Shown piece by piece: positions 1 through 8,822 of a DNA stretch of 40,738 bases. The notes under the pieces are model-generated. The model had not been told where the DNA came from, searched no databases, and saw only the letters and a program-made list of their open reading frames with translations. How positions within the stretch are numbered: the stretch's first letter is position 1; each line of letters begins with the position of its first letter. A program made the translations under genes and the position numbers. The stretch is from assembly GCA_013820875.1 (NCBI GenBank), contig JACDHS010000034.1, positions 1 to 40,738 of the forward strand, written 5' to 3'. Source of the DNA: Verrucomicrobiota bacterium. Lineage in GTDB: Bacteria; Verrucomicrobiota; Verrucomicrobiia; Limisphaerales; JACDHS01.

Positions 1-130
1 AGCTGTCGCTGAGATTTGGAACCGCCTTGTCGCCGCGCCAATGTCAAGCACTTACCAGATTTTCCCCATTAAACGCTAATTTCTTCAGGCCGACTTATAT
101 AAACCTATTTTCAGACAGGCTCTTAACAAA

Positions 131-160
131 AAGGACGCCCGTTTGGGCGTCCTTTTCTTT
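131..160. terminator. Bidirectional intrinsic terminator after the peroxiredoxin gene
   Basis: A perfect 10-bp stem (131-140 with 145-154, AAGGACGCCC and its complement) closes a GTTT loop. A T-rich tract follows on the plus strand (CTTTT at 155-162) and an A-tract precedes the stem, so the hairpin can end transcription both ways. It lies just past the stop codon of the minus-strand peroxiredoxin. It may also end a plus-strand transcript entering from the left, for which no gene is visible in bases 1-130. Confidence 0.85.
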
Positions 161-179
161 TTAGGATTGATCCAACCGA

Positions 180-815
<636 letters not shown>

Positions 816-925
816 ATTTTATTTTCGTTTAAAATTAATCGTTGGATCCTCCGGGCACTGACCTCAAAGGAGCGCGCAAGATACAGGGGCACGCGCTTAC
901 GCATCAAGGTGGAATTTGCACAATG

Positions 926-1124
926 CGCGTTCACGGGCGCATCTTGACACTGCCCCCGGTTAAGAATGATAGCAATATAGAAGGATGTTGGGCATGGGCA
1001 TCTCTCTGCCAAGAAAGCCTTTTGAAATCGCCTCCGAACTCGATCTCATCGGTTTGGGATTGCTTGGGATTGCGTATCAACCACTTACATTTGGGGGCAG
1101 TGTCAAGATGCGCCCCGCGTTCAC
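926..1124. mobile_element. MITE-like element with 23-bp perfect inverted ends and 9-bp target duplication
   Basis: Bases 935-957 and 1093-1115 are perfect 23-bp inverted repeats bounding a 181-bp element. The 9-mer CGCGTTCAC lies immediately outside both ends (926-934 and 1116-1124), as expected for a target-site duplication. The inverted repeats end exactly at these 9-mers. The 135-bp interior encodes nothing recognisable. The structure shows a non-autonomous transposon. A 9-bp duplication fits several DDE transposase families, but the mobilising family cannot be named from this sequence. Confidence 0.8.
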
Positions 1125-1421
1125 GCGTGTGATTTTAAACGGGTGAGGTGGGGTGCAGCTAAGGCCCAACGGGCCGCCCATTCCTCAGCCCAGGCCATCG
1201 GCCTAGGATGCAGCAAATTAGACCGTGCGGCCTGAAGGGCCGCGATTATCTCCTTCTGATAGGCGGTCGCTTTCGATCTCGGCCCTTGAGGCCTCAAATC
1301 TGGTAAACGACTAGACACAGGCCAATGGGTTGAGGGATTGCGGCCCGTTGGGCCTTGGGACAAATCGCGGCAATCGCCGCACGAATGTCCTCACCCGTTT
1401 AAAATCGCACCCCGCGTTCAC
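1116..1421. mobile_element. Second non-autonomous element (family B, copy 1) with 9-bp flanking repeats
   Basis: Bases 1127-1148 and 1389-1410 form a 22-bp inverted repeat with one mismatch, with core GATTTTAAACGGGTGAGG. The element 1125-1412 is flanked on both sides by CGCGTTCAC (1116-1124 and 1413-1421), so it shares its left flanking 9-mer with the neighbouring MITE. The interior holds a nested inverted repeat (AAGGCCCAACGGGCCG near 1161-1176, complement near 1341-1356) and several GGCC-rich palindromes. No credible gene is present. The same ends recur at 2645-2872 around a different interior. Confidence 0.7.
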
Positions 1422-1619
1422 AGGGCGCTGCCCTGGGTAGGGTAGCCGTCCTCGGCTGCGAGTTCACCGCGCCTTCCGCCCCGGTGTTCAGGGAATTCAG
1501 ACGCACTGCAAGAAACTGAGATGCGCTAATCACACCCGCGTCTGAACCACTGCGTTCTTCCACTGGACAGGAAGTGAGACTTTTCCTAAATTTCTAATCT
1601 CAGATTTGAGCTGAACAAC
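1422..1619. other. Spacer before the rhomboid gene with small palindromes
   Basis: No gene is seen. There is a short hairpin at 1421-1435 (CAGGGC, loop GCT, GCCCTG) and a 9-bp inverted repeat TTCAGACGC at 1496-1504 with its complement at 1538-1546. The rhomboid promoter should lie here, but no convincing -35/-10 pair or Shine-Dalgarno sequence could be picked out. Confidence 0.4.
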
Positions 1620-2495
1620 ATGCAATTTGCATCTCAATCCGTCCCTTATTTTACAATAGGGTTGATCGCGCTGACCTGTTGGATTTCCTATAAGGGATTC
1701 AAAAGCTCGATCTTCGTCGAGAAGTATATCTTTTGTCCGGAATCCATCCTGGCGTACAAAGAGTTTTATCGCCTGATCAGTTCCGGATTCCTGCACGCCA
1801 ACGTGTCGCACCTGCTCTGTAACATGGTGACGCTTTATCTGTTCGGACGAGGGTTGGAGATTGTTTTTGGGCCGATACAATTTTTCTTAATCTATTTCGG
1901 TTCGATTGTTGGGGGTTCAATACTGTCTCTTTGGCTGCATCGAAATCATGTTTACCAGGCGTATGGAGCTTCAGGCGGTGTTTGCGGGGTGATGTTTGCC
2001 CACATCTTTCTGTTTCCGGGCGGCAGTATCTCGATGTTCATGCTCCCGATCTGGATTCCATCATGGCTCTACGCAATTCTGTTCATGGTGGGATCGTGTT
2101 ACGGCATCAAACGGCAAAGCGACAACATCGGTCACGACGCTCACCTCGGTGGAGCCATCGCCGGTCTAGTGGTCACCACGTTGCTGCATTCCTGGATTGC
2201 GACGCAAAGCCCGAAGATGTTTGCAACGATCAGCATCAGTTCCGTGCTGATTCTGCTTTATCTTGCGAGAAACCCGATGTTTCTTCCGCGCGCCTCTGCA
2301 CCAGCGAAACCCAGCTTCCTGTTTCGAAAAACGACACGCGCAAAGAAATACGATGTGGATCACTTGCTCGACAAAATTTCAGGGCAGGGGATGGACAGCC
2401 TGACGCCCGACGAGCGAGCCTACTTGGAAAGTGTTTCCGACAAGTTCCGTCGGCGAGCAGAATCCAAAGCGCCGGAGTCCGAGTTGTATTTCTAA
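1620..2495 (+). CDS. Rhomboid family intramembrane serine protease
   Basis: Intramembrane serine protease that cleaves transmembrane substrates in the inner membrane. The 291-residue protein has about six hydrophobic segments within residues 8-215. The catalytic Ser118 sits in YGASGG, and the catalytic His175 in GHDAHLGG. An HxxxN motif (His64 to Asn68, in the second conserved segment) matches the oxyanion-stabilising positions of GlpG. After the membrane core, about 75 cytoplasmic residues contain a segment of the type KISGQGMDSLTPDERAYLE, a small domain often attached to rhomboids in this phylum (DUF6576-like). Start at 1620 is the first ATG of the frame and leaves a short N-terminus before the first membrane helix. 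No neighbour suggests a substrate. Confidence 0.92.
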   Translation: MQFASQSVPYFTIGLIALTCWISYKGFKSSIFVEKYIFCPESILAYKEFYRLISSGFLHANVSHLLCNMVTLYLFGRGLEIVFGPIQFFLIYFGSIVGGSILSLWLHRNHVYQAYGASGGVCGVMFAHIFLFPGGSISMFMLPIWIPSWLYAILFMVGSCYGIKRQSDNIGHDAHLGGAIAGLVVTTLLHSWIATQSPKMFATISISSVLILLYLARNPMFLPRASAPAKPSFLFRKTTRAKKYDVDHLLDKISGQGMDSLTPDERAYLESVSDKFRRRAESKAPESELYF

Positions 2496-2536
2496 ATGTG
2501 CATGGATTGACCCACGCACCTTCTTTGATGTTTAGT

Positions 2537-2562
2537 GTAGGTCGGGCATCTTGCCTGGCCCG
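2537..2562. repeat. Dispersed CATCTTGCC-type palindromic repeat, copy 1
   Basis: The core GGGCATCTTGCCTGGCCC is an imperfect palindrome and matches the segment at 17778-17803 apart from one indel and a few substitutions. Both copies begin GTAGG. It lies in the spacer after the rhomboid gene. It resembles REP-type sequences; no protein-coding role is apparent. Confidence 0.6.
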
Positions 2563-2636
2563 TTTCCTGGGGAGCGGCAGATTTCCAGTTGCCGACGAGA
2601 TGTTCCTTTGAGTTTTTCGCACGATCTGAATGGCCG

Positions 2637-2880
2637 GGCAGGATGTGCGTGATTTTAAGCGGGTGAGATGGCGTAAAAACGGAGCGCGGCTGTGCTCGAA
2701 GAGTCAGCCGCAGCGGGTACGGCAATAATTGCGGCGTTCAGATTTTGCAGGCCCGCTTGATATCTCACGTGTTGCGGCTGATGCTTCGCACAAATCAGAA
2801 CTATAGAAACAACGAACCGCGTCGCGGTTACGCCGCGCTCCGATTCCATCTCACCCGGAAAAAATCGCACCCGGCAGGAT
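2637..2880. mobile_element. Family B non-autonomous element, copy 2, with 8-bp target duplication
   Basis: The left end (2645-2671) and right end (2846-2872) are imperfect inverted repeats of the same type as those at 1125-1412, with cores GATTTTAAGCGGGTGAGATGG and its near-complement (poly-A variant). The 8-mer GGCAGGAT flanks both sides (2637-2644 and 2873-2880). The interior is unrelated to copy 1. It carries a forward copy (2680-2714) and a partial inverted copy (about 2774-2792) of another dispersed repeat that is also found at 35302-35336. Independent flanking duplications at two sites support real transposition of this family. Confidence 0.7.
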
Positions 2881-2941
2881 GGCCACCCCACTTTGTTCGT
2901 GAATATTTCGGCAATTCGTGTCTAACTTTGGCTGCTGCTCA

Positions 2942-4384
2942 ATGAATCGAATGCACTTTAGTTTGAAATTGTTTCTCGCGTTGATTGTCGCTCTTTGTTC
3001 AGCGGTGATTCCTTTGTCTGCGAAAGAGGCGGATAAACCGAACATCATTTTCATCATGGCCGATGACCTCGGCTATGGAGAACTCGGTTGTTATGGGCAG
3101 GAACTCATCCAGACGCCGCGCATTGATCGGATGGCGCGGGAGGGGATGCGTTTCACACAGTTTTATGCCGGGGCAACGGTTTGTGCGCCGTCTCGCTCGG
3201 TGTTGATGACGGGACAGCATCATGGACACACCCGGGTGCGTGGGAATGCCGGGAGCAAACCGCCCATTGTACAGGCGTTGCGTCCGGAGGATGTCACGGT
3301 GGCCAAGGTTCTCAAGGAGGCGGGTTATGCAACGGCTCTGGTTGGGAAGTGGGGACTTGGGGATGCGGGTGGCGCGGAACTCGGTTTGCCGCTTAAACAC
3401 GGGTTCGATTATTTCTTTGGCTATCTCAATCAGCACCACGCGCATAATCATTTCCCCGATTTTCTCTGGCGCAATGAACAGAAGATTTCTTTGCCTAATA
3501 AAATTAAAGCAGTGGGTGAATCAGGCGCTGGCTACGCCACGAATGCGGTTGTTTTCGCCGATGACCTGTTTCGCGATGAAGCACTCCGTTTCGTGAAACA
3601 AAATCGTGAGAAACCATTTTTTCTTTATTGGTCCATGGTTGTTCCGCACGCGAACAACGAGCGCAATCACGCATTGAAAGATGGAGCGAACGTGCCGGAC
3701 TACGGTCCATACGCCGACAAAGAGTGGCCGACGCCGAACAAAGGTCATGCCGCCATGATCACGCGGATGGATGGTCATGTCGGCCAGATGTTGGATCACT
3801 TGAAGGAGCTTGGCCTGGCGGAAAAGACGCTGGTGATTTTTACTTCTGACAATGGTCCACACAAGGAGAGCGGGCACGATCCGCACTTGTTTAAACCTTA
3901 TGGTCCATTGCGCGGATTCAAACGCGATCTGACGGATGGCGGGATTCGTGTCCCGTTCATCGCCCAATGGCCGGGCAGGATTAAACCAGACAGAGAGACG
4001 GGGCACGTTGCGTATTTTGGTGATTTCATGGCCACTGCGGCGGAGCTTGCCGAGACAAAATGTCCGTCAATCACCGATTCCATTAGTTTTGCGCCGACGT
4101 TGTTGGGTCGCGATAAACAGCAAAAACGATCCGAGTTTCTTTATTGGGAATTTCATGAACGTGGTTTCAGCCAGGCGGTGCTTTATAAGGGGCATTGGAA
4201 AGGAATTCGTTCGGAAAAGGTTGATGCGCCTCTGGCACTGTATGATCTCCGTAAAGACATTGGGGAAAAAAGCGATGTGGCGGAGCAAAATCCGAAAGTT
4301 GTTGCAACGATTAATGAGTATCTCAAAACAGCGCGGAGCGAATCAAAGGATTGGCCGATACCTGCTGGAGCATTCCAGCGTTGA
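2942..4384 (+). CDS. Exported sulfatase 1 (arylsulfatase A-like, CAPSR type)
   Basis: Hydrolyses a sulfate ester, probably on a polysaccharide, outside the cytoplasm. From ATG 2942 the protein has 480 residues, with a signal peptide at 1-27. The metal-binding MADDLG is at 39-44, and the formylglycine motif CAPSR places the modified Cys at 81. The later SDNG motif supplies further metal ligands. The GKW motif reads GKWGLG, with Gly where the classical enzymes have His; sulfatase 6 in this array shares this and the neighbouring QxHAH pattern, so the two are close paralogs. A GTG at 2918 would add eight residues in front of the signal peptide and is less likely. This is the first gene of a ten-gene array. 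The substrate cannot be read from the sequence. Confidence 0.93.
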   Translation: MNRMHFSLKLFLALIVALCSAVIPLSAKEADKPNIIFIMADDLGYGELGCYGQELIQTPRIDRMAREGMRFTQFYAGATVCAPSRSVLMTGQHHGHTRVRGNAGSKPPIVQALRPEDVTVAKVLKEAGYATALVGKWGLGDAGGAELGLPLKHGFDYFFGYLNQHHAHNHFPDFLWRNEQKISLPNKIKAVGESGAGYATNAVVFADDLFRDEALRFVKQNREKPFFLYWSMVVPHANNERNHALKDGANVPDYGPYADKEWPTPNKGHAAMITRMDGHVGQMLDHLKELGLAEKTLVIFTSDNGPHKESGHDPHLFKPYGPLRGFKRDLTDGGIRVPFIAQWPGRIKPDRETGHVAYFGDFMATAAELAETKCPSITDSISFAPTLLGRDKQQKRSEFLYWEFHERGFSQAVLYKGHWKGIRSEKVDAPLALYDLRKDIGEKSDVAEQNPKVVATINEYLKTARSESKDWPIPAGAFQR

Positions 4385-4422
4385 ATCCGAACCTATGTGA
4401 AGTGCGGATAGAATAATACACG

Positions 4423-5838
4423 ATGAAACGCCAATTTTTTGCAGCCGTGCTCGTGGTGAGCTTTGTATTCACACTTGCAGGAAACCTTTTCGCTGCCGCT
4501 AAAGCCGCCACCAAACCGAACATCGTTTACATTCTCGCCGATGACCTTGGCTGGACGGATCTTCGATGCCAGGGTTCGGAATACTACGAGACGCCTAATA
4601 TTGACCGGCTCGCTTCTCAGGGAATGCGGTTGCAGCGGTATTACAATTCCCAGAATTGCGCGCCGACGCGCGCTGCATTGATGAGCGGTCAATATGCGCC
4701 GCGCACGGGAGTTTACACTGTCGGTTCGCTTGATCGAGGAGATGAGGGAGAACGGCGCATGGATACTCCCGGCAATGAAGAGAATTTGCCGCTGGATAAA
4801 TTCATTCTTCCGCAGGCGCTCAAAAAGGCAGGCTACACCACTGGGATGTTCGGTAAATGGCACCTCGGGCGAAATGGCGAATATCATCCTGCGCAACGCG
4901 GCTTTGATGAAGCGATCGAGGCCGACAACAAACACTTCAATTTTGCGACCACACCAGAGACTGAGGTGCCGAAGGGGCAGTATTTCGCCGATTTCATCAC
5001 CGATCGTTCCGTGGATTTTATCGAACGTCATCAGAAGAAACCGTTTTTCCTCTATGTCTCGCATTTCGCCGTGCATTCGCCGATTCATGCGAAAGCCGAT
5101 TACATCGATGAATGGAAAAAGAAACCGATCAAGGGAACACATTGGAACCCGACATACGCGGCGATGATTCAAAGTCTGGATGAGGGTGTCGGTCGCATTG
5201 TCGCCAAGCTTAAAGAACTGAACGTCACTGAGAATACCGTAATCATATTTTCTTCGGACAACGGCGGGTTGGGTGGCTATCATTCGACCGAAGCTGAATC
5301 GGAAAAAAAGGGGTTCACCGATAACGCTCCCTTGCGTGGAGGCAAGGGAACACTTTACGAAGGCGGAATTCGTGTGCCGTTCATTATCTCTTGGCCGGGC
5401 GTGGTGAAGTCGGGCTCTACGAGTGAAGTCCCTCTCGCACATGTGGATGTGTATCCGACATTTCTTGAAATTGCCGGTGGCAAGCGTTTGTCCAAATACA
5501 CGCTCGATGGAGTGAGTTTCGTGCCGGTGTTGAAGAATCCAGCCGCAAAGCTTAAACGGGAAGCCGTCTATTGGCATTTCCCGGGGTATCTTCAATCCTA
5601 CGTTCACAGCGATGGTTTTCGAACGACACCTGTTGGTGTCATTCATTCTGGCGATTTCAAGCTGATGGAGTTTTTCGAAGATGGCCGTCTCGAACTCTAC
5701 AATTTGCAAAATGACATGAGTGAAAAGAACAATCTCGCCCAGAAGATGCCGAAGAAAGCTGATGAACTTCGTGAGAAACTCGCCGCATGGCGAAAGGATA
5801 TTGCGGCGGACATGCCGACGATGAAGAAAAAAGAGTAG
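4423..5838 (+). CDS. Exported sulfatase 2 (arylsulfatase A/GALNS-like, CAPTR type)
   Basis: The 471-residue exported sulfatase has a signal peptide over about residues 1-26 and metal-site Asp40/Asp41 in LADDLGW. The formylglycine Cys79 is in CAPTR. A classical GKWHLG motif follows, and SDNGG near residue 283 is the distal metal site. The C-terminal subdomain ends with the usual LYNLQNDMSEKNNL-type sulfatase tail. It follows sulfatase 1 by 38 bp on the same strand, so co-transcription is likely. All active-site elements of the Cys-type S1 family are present, so it should be active once a formylglycine-generating enzyme from elsewhere in the genome modifies it. It is most like arylsulfatase A or GalNAc-6-sulfatase-type proteins; the exact substrate is open. 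Confidence 0.93.
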   Translation: MKRQFFAAVLVVSFVFTLAGNLFAAAKAATKPNIVYILADDLGWTDLRCQGSEYYETPNIDRLASQGMRLQRYYNSQNCAPTRAALMSGQYAPRTGVYTVGSLDRGDEGERRMDTPGNEENLPLDKFILPQALKKAGYTTGMFGKWHLGRNGEYHPAQRGFDEAIEADNKHFNFATTPETEVPKGQYFADFITDRSVDFIERHQKKPFFLYVSHFAVHSPIHAKADYIDEWKKKPIKGTHWNPTYAAMIQSLDEGVGRIVAKLKELNVTENTVIIFSSDNGGLGGYHSTEAESEKKGFTDNAPLRGGKGTLYEGGIRVPFIISWPGVVKSGSTSEVPLAHVDVYPTFLEIAGGKRLSKYTLDGVSFVPVLKNPAAKLKREAVYWHFPGYLQSYVHSDGFRTTPVGVIHSGDFKLMEFFEDGRLELYNLQNDMSEKNNLAQKMPKKADELREKLAAWRKDIAADMPTMKKKE

Positions 5839-5962
5839 GCCAGAACTGTAGAGTCGTTGATCGCGTGGCGGTCTGGTCCAAGACGTTGGCGCGCTGGGCG
5901 TCTGAAAAACCCCACACAAAGTTACCTGTAACCCCAACGCAATGAACTGCCTCTGATTTCAA

Positions 5963-7306
5963 ATGAAATTAAAGCTGCTTCTGCTGTTGGTCATGGCATC
6001 GCTTTTTAAGCTGTCCCTGGCTGACGCCACAGCAAAGCCCAACGTCATTCTCATCATGGCGGATGATTTTGGTTTCGAGGGTGTTGCTGCGAATGGTGGA
6101 GAATCCTATCGCACGCCGAACTTCGATCGGCTTGCCGCCACTGGAATGCGCTTTGAGAATTGTCATGTGCAACCGCTTTGCACCCCGACACGTGTCCAGT
6201 TGATGACCGGCCAATACAATGTCCGTAATTACGTGGAGTTTGGAGTGTTGCCACCGGATTCGCGGACCTTCGGAAATGTTTTCCGCAATGCTGGTTATGC
6301 GACGGCGATTGTCGGCAAATGGCAGTTGGGGGAGGATCCGTCCTTGGCAAAACGCGTGGGCTTCGATGAACATTGTCTCTGGCAGTTCACCCGTCGTCCT
6401 GAGCGTTACAGAAACCCTGGTTTGGAAATCAATGGCAAAGAAGTGGATTACACCAACGGGGAATATGGTCCTGACATTGTCGCTGATTACGCGCTCGATT
6501 TCATCACGCGCAATAAAGAGAAGCCATTCCTCCTTTATTACCCGATGATTCTCACGCACGATCCGTTTGTGCCCACTCCGGACAGCCCCGATTACGATAG
6601 CAACAACGTGAAACGGAAAGGGCGCGACACAAGATATTTTGGCGACATGGTGACCTACGCCGACAAGTTAGTGGGGCGCATTGCGGATAAGCTGGATGAG
6701 TTAAAGATTCGCGAGAACACGCTTCTCATATTCATTGGTGACAATGGAACGCATTCGTCGGTCACTTCACAATTTCGCGGCAAGCCGTATGAAGGTGGCA
6801 AAGGTAAATCAATCGATACCGGAACACACGTTCCGCTCATTGCCAACTGGCCCAAGACAATTCCATCCGGCCGCGTGAATTCCGACCTCGTGGACAGCAC
6901 CGATTTCTTTCCGACGATCTGCGAGGCTGCCGGAATCAAACTTCCGGCGAAAATGACGATGGACGGAAAAAGTTTCCTCCCGCAACTCAAGGGCAAAACC
7001 GGTTCACCTCGTGCATGGAGTTACTGTTGGTATGCTCCCAGGAATAATGAGGTGAAGTTTGAATTTGCCCGCGACTTGAATTTTAAACTTTATCGCGATG
7101 GAACCTTTTTCAATACGCGAATGGATCCAGAAGAGAAGTCGCCTCTGACGGATGATTCTCTTTCCAGGGAAGCGAAAACTGCGCGTGCGAGCCTTGGAAA
7201 AGTTCTCAAAGAATATGGAAGCGCTCGACCACTCGCCCTTCAAAACGCTTCGATCAAACCGGAGAAAGATGCGACTGAGAAAAACAAACGGAAACTCAAG
7301 CAATAG
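5963..7306 (+). CDS. Exported sulfatase 3 (CTPTR type)
   Basis: The 447-residue exported sulfatase has a signal peptide at about 1-22 (MKLKLLLLLV start). Asp34/Asp35 are in MADDFG, and the formylglycine Cys73 is in CTPTR. The lysine motif is GKWQLG, with Gln in place of the usual His. The distal metal site is GDNGT rather than SDNG. The C-terminus is Lys-rich. The 124-bp gap before it is the longest inside the array and could carry an internal promoter, although none is evident. The TCxPTR and GKWQLG combination separates it from its neighbours, so it is probably a different subfamily with a different position specificity. Substrate not determined. Confidence 0.92.
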   Translation: MKLKLLLLLVMASLFKLSLADATAKPNVILIMADDFGFEGVAANGGESYRTPNFDRLAATGMRFENCHVQPLCTPTRVQLMTGQYNVRNYVEFGVLPPDSRTFGNVFRNAGYATAIVGKWQLGEDPSLAKRVGFDEHCLWQFTRRPERYRNPGLEINGKEVDYTNGEYGPDIVADYALDFITRNKEKPFLLYYPMILTHDPFVPTPDSPDYDSNNVKRKGRDTRYFGDMVTYADKLVGRIADKLDELKIRENTLLIFIGDNGTHSSVTSQFRGKPYEGGKGKSIDTGTHVPLIANWPKTIPSGRVNSDLVDSTDFFPTICEAAGIKLPAKMTMDGKSFLPQLKGKTGSPRAWSYCWYAPRNNEVKFEFARDLNFKLYRDGTFFNTRMDPEEKSPLTDDSLSREAKTARASLGKVLKEYGSARPLALQNASIKPEKDATEKNKRKLKQ

Positions 7307-7315
7307 CAATCGCAC

Positions 7316-8803
7316 ATGATTCGCCGAATTTATTTCAACACCACTCCCTCGTTTCACTGGATCGCTGCGCTCTTCCTTTGCGCATTCCTTGGCAACGCGA
7401 GAGCCGCCGAACGGCCCAACATAATCTTCCTTCTTAGCGACGATCATCGTTGGGATATGATGAGTTGCGCTGGAAACAAAATCATTCAAACGCCGGAGAT
7501 GTATGCGTTGGCTCGCGATGGGGTGCGGTTTAAAAATGCGTTTGTTACGACGCCGATCTGCGCGGCGAGTCGGGCAAGTATTTTCACCGGTCTGCACGAA
7601 AGAACGCATCGCTACACCTTCGGGACAAAGCCGCTCACCGATGAACATGTGCGTATGAGCTATCCTGCGGCGTTGAAACGTGCCGGTTACCGCACTGGTT
7701 TTGTTGGGAAGTTTGGTGTTGGTGTGGAGGGTGGCGCGACCGATGCGATGTTCGACTCATTCGTTAAAGTGGATCGCAATCCGTATTTCAAAAAGATGCC
7801 GGATGGCAGCGAGCGGCACGCGACCGAGATCGAAGGAGACAGAGCAATCGAGTTTCTCGAGACGGTTAAAGATGGGCAACCTTTCTGCCTCTCGGTGAGT
7901 TTTAATGCGCCGCATGCAGAGGACAATGATCCACGCCAATATTTTTGGACGAAAGAGAGCGATTCACTTTACCGAAATGCGAAATTTCCAGTGCCGTCTA
8001 CGATGACGGACGAGTTCTTCAACCAGCATCCGGACTTCTTGAAAAACTCTGAAAGCCGGAAGCGCTTCGGTTGGCGCTTCGATGAACCGCAAAAGTACCA
8101 GGACATGGTGCGCGGCTATTACCGCATGATCACTGATGTGGATCGGGTGATTGGTCGAATCCGCGATGCTCTCAAGGAACGCGGGCTCGATGAGAATACT
8201 ATCATTATCTTCACGGGCGATAACGGCTACTTTCTGGGAGACCGCGGTTTTGCCGATAAATGGTATATCTACGAGAAATCGATTCGTGTGCCGTTAATTG
8301 TTTTTGATCCGCGTGCACCGAAATCTCAGCGGGGCAAAACGGCTGAAGCCATGGCGCTGAATATTGATCTCGCGCCAACGATGTTGACGCTCGCTGGTGC
8401 GGATGTTTCAGAAACTGTGCAAGGTCGCAGCCTCATTCCTTTGCTGAATGGAAAGAAGCCAAAGGATTGGCGCACCGATTTGTTCTTCGAACATTTGATG
8501 GAAGCCGACGGTGCAAAGTTCGGTCGCACACGGATACCAAAAAGTGAAGGGGTTCGTGGCGAACGTTTCAGTTATGTGCGCTGGTTTGAATCAGATCCGC
8601 TGGTCGAGGAGTTATATGACCACACCCGCGATTTCGAGCAGGAGCATAATCTGATCGCGAATCCCAAGTTTGCCAAAACCGCCGCGGAACTGCGCAAGCG
8701 CACGACAGAGTTGCGTGATCTTTATGGCGGCCCATTTGTTTCCAACTTTGCTCCGCGTGCCGAAAGGAAGGCTTCAAAAGATGCGAAATCCTCGAATGAA
8801 TAA
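7316..8803 (+). CDS. Exported sulfatase 4 (GNS-like, CAASR type)
   Basis: The 495-residue exported sulfatase has a signal peptide over about residues 1-31. The formylglycine site reads CAASR (Cys82), so Ala replaces the Pro of the common CxPxR motif; CxAxR is a known accepted variant. The usual GKWHLG is GKFGVG. A GDNGYFLGDRGFADKW segment near residue 300, followed by YEKSIRVPLIV, is characteristic of the N-acetylglucosamine-6-sulfatase-like group, which is the best guess at its class. The gene begins 9 bp after sulfatase 3. The missing His in the lysine motif and the Ala variant look like subfamily traits rather than damage, since the rest of the fold is complete. Confidence 0.9.
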   Translation: MIRRIYFNTTPSFHWIAALFLCAFLGNARAAERPNIIFLLSDDHRWDMMSCAGNKIIQTPEMYALARDGVRFKNAFVTTPICAASRASIFTGLHERTHRYTFGTKPLTDEHVRMSYPAALKRAGYRTGFVGKFGVGVEGGATDAMFDSFVKVDRNPYFKKMPDGSERHATEIEGDRAIEFLETVKDGQPFCLSVSFNAPHAEDNDPRQYFWTKESDSLYRNAKFPVPSTMTDEFFNQHPDFLKNSESRKRFGWRFDEPQKYQDMVRGYYRMITDVDRVIGRIRDALKERGLDENTIIIFTGDNGYFLGDRGFADKWYIYEKSIRVPLIVFDPRAPKSQRGKTAEAMALNIDLAPTMLTLAGADVSETVQGRSLIPLLNGKKPKDWRTDLFFEHLMEADGAKFGRTRIPKSEGVRGERFSYVRWFESDPLVEELYDHTRDFEQEHNLIANPKFAKTAAELRKRTTELRDLYGGPFVSNFAPRAERKASKDAKSSNE

Positions 8804-8822
8804 TTCTGTGCAACCTAAAGCC

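Larger units (their letters stand above)
2496..2941. other. Repeat-rich spacer upstream of the sulfatase array
   Basis: No gene is seen. The spacer contains a palindromic CATCTTGCC repeat at 2537-2562 and then a family B mobile element at 2645-2872, annotated separately. The promoter of the sulfatase array should lie between about 2873 and 2941, but no sigma-70-like pair with good spacing is evident. Confidence 0.5.

Noticed and set aside
842-1132. Small plus-strand gene upstream of the rhomboid gene
   Set aside because: The frame runs through the MITE and its inverted ends; no ribosome site and no recognisable protein.
4393-5937. Long minus-strand frame of 514 codons opposite sulfatase 2
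   Set aside because: It lies antisense over a complete sulfatase gene with all motifs; its translation is Arg/His-rich and matches nothing.
5839-5962. Internal promoter in the longest gap of the sulfatase array
   Set aside because: No -35/-10 pair with proper spacing and no hairpin could be identified.
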